This document shows, piece by piece, positions 59,011 through 64,000 of a stretch of 64,000 bases of DNA. The notes below the pieces were generated by a model. That model made no database searches, was not told where the DNA came from, and worked only from the letters and a program-made list of their open reading frames with translations. Origin of the DNA: Betaproteobacteria bacterium (GTDB lineage Bacteria; Acidobacteriota; Terriglobia; Acidiferrales; UBA7541); NCBI GenBank assembly GCA_903970165.1, contig CAJCHZ010000078.1, forward strand, positions 62,001 through 126,000, written 5' to 3'. Position 1 is the first letter of the stretch; each line of letters starts with the position of its first letter. Position numbers and translations under genes: made by a program.

Positions 59011-62000
59011 ATGATTCTCCCTGCCGTTCGCGAACGTTTGGATGCCGTGCTTCGTCACCCTGCGGTGGAAGGCGCCGTGGGCGCGTTGCGCGATGGTGCG
59101 CAGCACATTTCGCTTTCGGGTTTGCATGATGTAGCCAAAGCGTTGCTTGCGGCGTACGTTACACACGAACTTCGCCGGCCGGCGTTTTTCGTCACCGATT
59201 CCAATCGCCGGGCCGAAACTCTCGCGGAAACCGTCCGATTCTTTTCCGGCATTTTTCCCGGCGCCAGCGGAGGCGTGGCTTCGCTTCCTGCGTTTGACAC
59301 GCTTCCGTGGGAGTCGCAGAGTCCGCACCCGGATATTCTCGAGCGTCGTGCCGCCACGTTGTTTCGTTTGACAGATGGGCAAGTCTCTCTGGTAATCGCT
59401 CCGATTCAGGCCGCGCTTTGGAGGTATCAGGACGCGACGCTGTATCTGTCGCTGGCGCGCACGCTCACGAAAGACGCCGAAGTTCCTCTCGACGAATTCA
59501 TCGCGCATCTCGGCGGCGTGGGTTACACGCGGACGGAAATGGTGGAACTGCCGGGGCAGTTTGCCATGCGCGGCGGAATTGTGGACGTGTTTTCGGCAGA
59601 AGCACCGCGGCCTGTGCGCATCGAGCTTTTGGGTGACACGGTCGAATCGGTGCGCGAATTTGATCCCCGCACGCAACGCTCCATCGCGCCGGTGCAGCGA
59701 ACCACGATTTTGCCGCTCACGGAGTGGAATGTTGCGGCGTTGGTCGGAGCGTCCCAGGCTGCGGCGCAAGGTGCTTCTCGAGCGGCTTCGCGCGATAGCT
59801 CGCAGAGCCCGGCCCCTTCCTGGGAAAACATTTCCTTCTTCGGCCCTTCCGAACCGAGTGGGCAGAGCTCGCTGTTTGAGCTTGCGGAAAGTTCGCTGAA
59901 GCCGGTGGTGTTTCTGGATGAGCCGCAAAATCTGCGCGAGGCAGCGGAAAAGCATTTGGCGCACGCCACGGAAGTTTACGAACGGCAGGGAAGCGCAAGC
60001 GATCCGGCCGCGTCGCATTTTTTCCTGGACGAAGATGAGTTTTCCGCCGCGCTCAAGAAAACTTCGCAAGTCCACCTGGAGCAGCTCGCCATGAGTATCA
60101 CTGCGACGCCGCAATTCGAGCTTTCCTCGAGGCCCAGCTCGCGCTTTCACGGCGACGTGGTTGCGTGCATGGGCGATGTGAAGTCGCAGCTGGCCTCCGG
60201 TGGAAAAGTCTTCCTTACCGCCGCAAGCACGGGCGAACTTGAGCGGCTCGCCGATGTAGCGCGCGAATACGAAGTCCCTTATGTCCTGGGAGAGTCGGAA
60301 AATGCGGCGTCGGGTTTCACAGCCGAAGGAGCGCTGGAGACTGCTGGATTGTTGCTGATTCGCGCGCCGTTCGCCGAAGGCGTGACTTTTCCCGATGCTA
60401 AGCTAACGATTTTCGGGCACTCTGACCTTTTCGACGTCACGCCGACGGTTGAGCGGCCCAGTCACAAAATTCGCACTTCCGGATTTTTCACGGATTTCGC
60501 CGAGCTAAAGCCTGGCGACTTCATTGTTCACGTGGATCACGGGATTGGCCAATTCGAGGGGCTGCGGCAAATTGAATCCGACGGCCATCGCGGCGAATTC
60601 ATGCTGCTGCGCTATGCGGACGATGCGCGCCTTTACGTGCCTCTTGAGCGTATGGATTTAGTGCAGAGCTATCGCGTCGTCGAAGGCTCGCAGCCCGTGC
60701 TGGACAAACTCGGCGGCACCGGTTGGAACACGCGGAAAACGCGCGTGCGGAAATCGCTCGAAGATATGGCGGAACAACTCCTCACGCTCTACGCCGCTCG
60801 CAAAACCGCGCAAGGTTTTGCTTTCTCGCCCGATGGAAACTTCCAGCGCGAGTTTGAGGACGCCTTCGAGTTCGAGGAAACGGTGGATCAAAACACTGCC
60901 ATCGCGGACATTCGCCGCGACATGGAAAAGCCCACGCCGATGGACCGCCTGCTTTGCGGAGATGTCGGTTACGGAAAGACCGAAGTCGCCATGCGCGCGG
61001 CGTTCAAAGCGATTGCCGACAGCAAGCAGGTGGCGGTGCTTGCGCCCACGACCATTCTGGCTTTTCAGCATTTCGAGACTTTTAAGCATCGCTTCGCGGC
61101 GTTTCCGGTGCGCATTGAAATGCTCAGCCGTTTCCGCGGCCCCGCGGAACAAAAGAAAATTCTCGCGGACCTCGAAGCCGGCAAAGTCGATCTGGTGATC
61201 GGCACGCATCGCCTGCTTTCGAAAGACGTGAAATTTCAGGATCTCGGCCTTCTGGTTGTCGACGAAGAGCAACGCTTTGGCGTTGCGCACAAAGAGCGCC
61301 TGAAGGAAATGCGCCAGAACGTGGATGCGCTTGCGCTATCCGCCACGCCGATTCCGCGCACGCTGCACATGTCGTTGGTCGGCCTCCGCGATATGTCGGT
61401 CATCGAAACTCCTCCGCGCGACCGCCTCGCGATTCAAACGGTCGTGGCCCCCTTTCAGGAAGATTTGGTGCGGCGCGCCATCGAAAACGAACTTGCCCGC
61501 GAGGGCCAGGTCTATTTCATCCACAACCGCGTGGAATCCATATATTCGCTGGGAACGCTGGTGCAAAAGCTTGTCCCGAAGGCTCGCGTCGTCGTGGGAC
61601 ACGGCCAGATGGGCGAAAAAGAACTCGAAAGCGTCATGCTGAAGTTCATCAACGGAGAGGCAAATGTCCTCGTGGCAACCACTATCGTGGAAAATGGCCT
61701 CGACATCCCCCACGCCAACACCATTTTGATCAATCGGGCTGATCGTCTCGGCCTCGCCGAACTTTACCAACTCCGCGGTCGTGTTGGCCGCTCCCATCAA
61801 CGCGCCTACGCCTACCTCCTGGTCCCTCCCGATACTTCGCTCTCCGAAATTGCCCGCAAGCGTCTCTCCGCCATGAAGGAGTTCAGCGAACTCGGCGCTG
61901 GCTTCCGCATCGCCGCCCTCGATCTCGAGCTCCGTGGGGCAGGGAACATGCTCGGCCGCCAGCAGCACGGCCACATCGAAGCCATCGGTTTCGATATGTA

Positions 62001-62493
62001 TTGCCAGATGCTGGAGCGCGCCGTTTCGAAGCTAAAGGGCGAAGAATCCGCGCCCGAGTTGCGCACCACGCTAAGCCTGGGCCTCGACGTCCGCATCCCC
62101 GAAAACTACATCCCCAGTGAAAACCTGCGCCTGCGCACCTATAAACGCATCTCATCGATTGCTACAGAGGAAGAAAAGCAGGACGTTCGCCGGGAACTGG
62201 CCGACCGCTTCGGCGCGCCGCCTTCGACGGTAGAAAACCTTTTGGAGTACGCCGCCCTCAAATCCATGTGCGAACGTCTGCGCATCTCGACCGTTGAGCG
62301 CCAGGGAAACCGCATCGCGATAAGGTTTCATGCTGAAACGACGCTTGATCCAGCCACGCTCGTCAGGGTAGTGCGCTCGCGAAAGGGCATCAAGCTGGAC
62401 CCCAGCGGCGTGCTTTGGCTGGAAACCACGCGGGGAGAGTCGGTGCTGGTGGCCCTCAGAAACGTATTGCTAGGCCTTCAAGGGCAAGGATAA
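59011..62493 (+). CDS. mfd: Transcription-repair coupling factor
   Basis: 1160 residues. Displaces stalled RNA polymerase from DNA lesions and recruits UvrA. The N-terminal UvrB-like domain (to about 480) has LPAFDTLPWESQ; the CarD-like RNAP-interacting domain has GDFIVHVDHGIGQFEGL (about 505); the SF2 translocase has LCGDVGYGKTEVAMRAAF (Walker A), DEEQRFGV (box II), ALSATPIPRTLHMS, and FIHNRVESI with GRVGRSHQRAYAYLL; the C-terminal TRCF domain has GLDVRIPENYIPSENLRL. Full length and intact. It is translated right after rfaE2. Confidence 0.97.
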   Translation: MILPAVRERLDAVLRHPAVEGAVGALRDGAQHISLSGLHDVAKALLAAYVTHELRRPAFFVTDSNRRAETLAETVRFFSGIFPGASGGVASLPAFDTLPWESQSPHPDILERRAATLFRLTDGQVSLVIAPIQAALWRYQDATLYLSLARTLTKDAEVPLDEFIAHLGGVGYTRTEMVELPGQFAMRGGIVDVFSAEAPRPVRIELLGDTVESVREFDPRTQRSIAPVQRTTILPLTEWNVAALVGASQAAAQGASRAASRDSSQSPAPSWENISFFGPSEPSGQSSLFELAESSLKPVVFLDEPQNLREAAEKHLAHATEVYERQGSASDPAASHFFLDEDEFSAALKKTSQVHLEQLAMSITATPQFELSSRPSSRFHGDVVACMGDVKSQLASGGKVFLTAASTGELERLADVAREYEVPYVLGESENAASGFTAEGALETAGLLLIRAPFAEGVTFPDAKLTIFGHSDLFDVTPTVERPSHKIRTSGFFTDFAELKPGDFIVHVDHGIGQFEGLRQIESDGHRGEFMLLRYADDARLYVPLERMDLVQSYRVVEGSQPVLDKLGGTGWNTRKTRVRKSLEDMAEQLLTLYAARKTAQGFAFSPDGNFQREFEDAFEFEETVDQNTAIADIRRDMEKPTPMDRLLCGDVGYGKTEVAMRAAFKAIADSKQVAVLAPTTILAFQHFETFKHRFAAFPVRIEMLSRFRGPAEQKKILADLEAGKVDLVIGTHRLLSKDVKFQDLGLLVVDEEQRFGVAHKERLKEMRQNVDALALSATPIPRTLHMSLVGLRDMSVIETPPRDRLAIQTVVAPFQEDLVRRAIENELAREGQVYFIHNRVESIYSLGTLVQKLVPKARVVVGHGQMGEKELESVMLKFINGEANVLVATTIVENGLDIPHANTILINRADRLGLAELYQLRGRVGRSHQRAYAYLLVPPDTSLSEIARKRLSAMKEFSELGAGFRIAALDLELRGAGNMLGRQQHGHIEAIGFDMYCQMLERAVSKLKGEESAPELRTTLSLGLDVRIPENYIPSENLRLRTYKRISSIATEEEKQDVRRELADRFGAPPSTVENLLEYAALKSMCERLRISTVERQGNRIAIRFHAETTLDPATLVRVVRSRKGIKLDPSGVLWLETTRGESVLVALRNVLLGLQGQG

Positions 62494-62513
62494 ACTCAAG
62501 GGTGAGGAACTAC

Positions 62514-63779
62514 ATGCGAAATCTTGCACTTATAGCCGTCCTGCTGGGCGCCCTGCCGCTCGCGGCGCAGCAGCCGCCGACGCCTCCGACACCACCGCCC
62601 GACCAGCAAAAGCCGGACCAGCCCAAGCTTGAAAAGCCCGACGAAGCTCCCGCGACACCGGCCACGGACACGCCCGCGCCGGTCAAGAAAGCTCCGGTAA
62701 AGAAGCCTGCCCCTGCCCCCGTTTCCACTGGCGAAGGCAAAGTTGTCGAAGAGATCGTCGCACGCGTTAACAACGAAGTGATCACCAGGTCGGAGCTCGA
62801 TCATTCGAAGGCCACCGCCGAGGACGACGCCAAGCAGGATTGCCAGAATCGCTGCACGCCTGAGCAACTGAAACAGCTCACGGAAGAACGCGAGAAAAAT
62901 GCGCTGCGCGACCTGATCGACCAATCCTTGCTCGTCCAGCGCGCCAAGGATATGGGATTGAGCGTAGAGCCGGACGTTATTAAGCAACTCGACCAAATCC
63001 GTATCGAAAACAAACTGCCAAGTATGGAAGCGCTGGAGCAGGCGGTCACTTCCCAGGGTTTGAACTGGGAAGATTTCAAGAACAACATTCGAAACGGTTT
63101 GCTGACGAAAAAAGTGATTGGCAGCGAAGTCGGTTCGCACGTCAACGTTCCCAAGGATGAAATCCAGAAATACTACGACGAACATAAGCAGGAGTTCGTA
63201 AAGCCCGAGCAAGTGGCGCTGCGTGCCATCGAAATCAACACCGCGGGAAAAACCGACGCGGAAATCGCAGACTTGAAGAAGAAAGCCGAGACAGCACTGA
63301 AGAGGATCAATGACGGCGAGGACTTCGGCGAAATCGCCAAGCGGTTTTCTGACGGCGCGACCGCCAAACAAGGTGGTTTCCTGGGAGTTTATAAGCGTGG
63401 CGAGCTTTCCAAACAACTGGAAGACACCGTTTTCAAAATGAAAAGGAATGACTTGACGGATGTCATGGAAACGAAGCAGGGCTTTCTCGTCCTACAAGTG
63501 ATGGAGCACTACGACGAGGGCGAGCAGCCGCTTTCCAAAGTGGAAAACGAAATCTCCAACAAGCTTTATGAAGAGCACCTGGAACCGGCCCTGCGCGACT
63601 ACCTGAAAACCCTGCGCGAACAGAGCTATGTAATCATCAAGCCCGGCTATCAGGATGCCGCGGGCGGAGGTAACTCCGAGATTCAGGAAGTGAGCGCTAC
63701 TCCGGAAGTGACAAAATCGAAAAAGGGCCACAAGAAATATCTGCTGTTTGGAAAGCGCTCGGCTGACACGGGAGCCTGA
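62514..63779 (+). CDS. SurA/PpiC-type peptidyl-prolyl cis-trans isomerase
   Basis: About 421 residues from the ATG at 62514 (GAGGA upstream). Signal peptide to about residue 18, then a Pro/Lys-rich linker to about 75. The SurA N-terminal chaperone helices follow (VARVNNEVITRSELDHSKAT, LIDQSLLVQRAKDMGLSV). A parvulin/PpiC domain is at about 235-330 (VALRAIEINTAGKTDAEIADLKKKAET, DFGEIAKRFSDGATAKQGGFLG). Probably folds outer-membrane proteins. It lies just after mfd and its stop overlaps the next start (TGATG). Confidence 0.9.
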   Translation: MRNLALIAVLLGALPLAAQQPPTPPTPPPDQQKPDQPKLEKPDEAPATPATDTPAPVKKAPVKKPAPAPVSTGEGKVVEEIVARVNNEVITRSELDHSKATAEDDAKQDCQNRCTPEQLKQLTEEREKNALRDLIDQSLLVQRAKDMGLSVEPDVIKQLDQIRIENKLPSMEALEQAVTSQGLNWEDFKNNIRNGLLTKKVIGSEVGSHVNVPKDEIQKYYDEHKQEFVKPEQVALRAIEINTAGKTDAEIADLKKKAETALKRINDGEDFGEIAKRFSDGATAKQGGFLGVYKRGELSKQLEDTVFKMKRNDLTDVMETKQGFLVLQVMEHYDEGEQPLSKVENEISNKLYEEHLEPALRDYLKTLREQSYVIIKPGYQDAAGGGNSEIQEVSATPEVTKSKKGHKKYLLFGKRSADTGA

Positions 63780-64000
63780 TGAAGACTTCGTTCGTTTCCG
63801 AGCTTTCAACCGAACAAACCATCACGACTTTCTTCTTGGTTCACGAAAAAGAGATTCGCAACACGCGCGAAGGCAAGTCTTACCTTCGCCTGGAACTCGG
63901 CGACCGCACCGGCAATATCGAAGCGCGCATGTGGGACCAGTTTGAAGCGATCGCGAAGGATTTAGGCCGCGACGATTTTGTAAAAGTGCAAGCGCGCGTC
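63779..64000 (+). CDS. OB-fold nuclease, YhaM-like (partial, runs off window)
   Basis: Starts at the ATG at 63779, overlapping the PPIase stop (TGATG). The visible 74 residues (LSTEQTITTFFLVHEKEIRN, YLRLELGDRTGNIEARMWD) are an OB-fold nucleic-acid-binding domain of the type at the N-terminus of YhaM 3'-5' exoribonucleases, which continue with an HD domain. The remainder lies outside the window, so the assignment rests on the OB part. Confidence 0.75.
   Translation, partial: MKTSFVSELSTEQTITTFFLVHEKEIRNTREGKSYLRLELGDRTGNIEARMWDQFEAIAKDLGRDDFVKVQARV

Noticed and set aside
58750..60150. Long open frame opposite mfd and rfaE2
   Set aside because: Arg-rich shadow translation; both plus-strand genes are complete.

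Overview
The window looks like a chromosomal segment of a soil-type Acidobacteriota (Terriglobia). The evidence is a VWFA-related protein of the kind abundant in that phylum, a Ser/Thr kinase with TPR repeats, a winged-helix/TPR regulator, PASTA and bactofilin proteins, BamD- and MlaEFD-type outer-membrane functions (so a diderm envelope), a heptose nucleotidyltransferase, and even, moderately high GC coding. I see no insertion sequence, prophage or CRISPR array. One tRNA gene, tRNA-Leu(CAA), is present.

Layout. From 0 to 11 kb, mostly minus strand: birA-coaX-hypothetical, valS, a large response regulator and a BamD-like lipid-envelope protein; an SDR lies on the plus strand. From 11 to 23 kb: an ATP-grasp PurD-like enzyme, an ArsP-type permease, a VWA protein, a peroxiredoxin, an exported hydrolase-methyltransferase-M23 peptidase operon, PilZ, a DUF4160/DUF2442 pair, bactofilin and PASTA. 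From 23 to 30 kb, minus strand: aroC-def-fmt and then a pair of exported TldD-family proteins. From 30 to 33 kb: mlaE-mlaF-mlaD for lipid transport. From 33 to 39 kb: a probable polyphosphate module, made of two paralogous thymidylate-kinase-like P-loop kinases, Ppx/GppA, SixA and a convergent CHAD protein fused to a Ppx-like HD domain. From 39 to 49 kb: a HAD hydrolase, tRNA-Leu, a Ser/Thr kinase, a GH2 exo-glucosaminidase and a winged-helix/TPR regulator. From 49 to 64 kb: a ferritin-like Tat protein, a class A beta-lactamase-like enzyme, an XRE regulator, an ABC exporter, an SDR, a geranylgeranyl-reductase-like flavoprotein, an alpha/beta hydrolase, rfaE2, mfd, a SurA-like PPIase and the start of an OB-fold YhaM-like nuclease.

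The most striking element is the peroxiredoxin at 15684-16268. Its reading frame is interrupted by one in-frame TGA exactly where the peroxidatic cysteine belongs (FTGG-TGA-T). The TGA is followed, after 23 nt, by a stem-loop whose apical loop begins with G, as a bacterial SECIS should. I read it as an exported selenocysteine peroxiredoxin, not a pseudogene. The second point of interest is the polyphosphate module, whose tandem kinase-like genes share a motif that I do not recognise from canonical thymidylate kinases. Further oddities are an apparent frameshift in the DUF2442 gene, a near-leaderless kinase promoter, and structured intergenic regions at 10735-10906 and 15466-15592.
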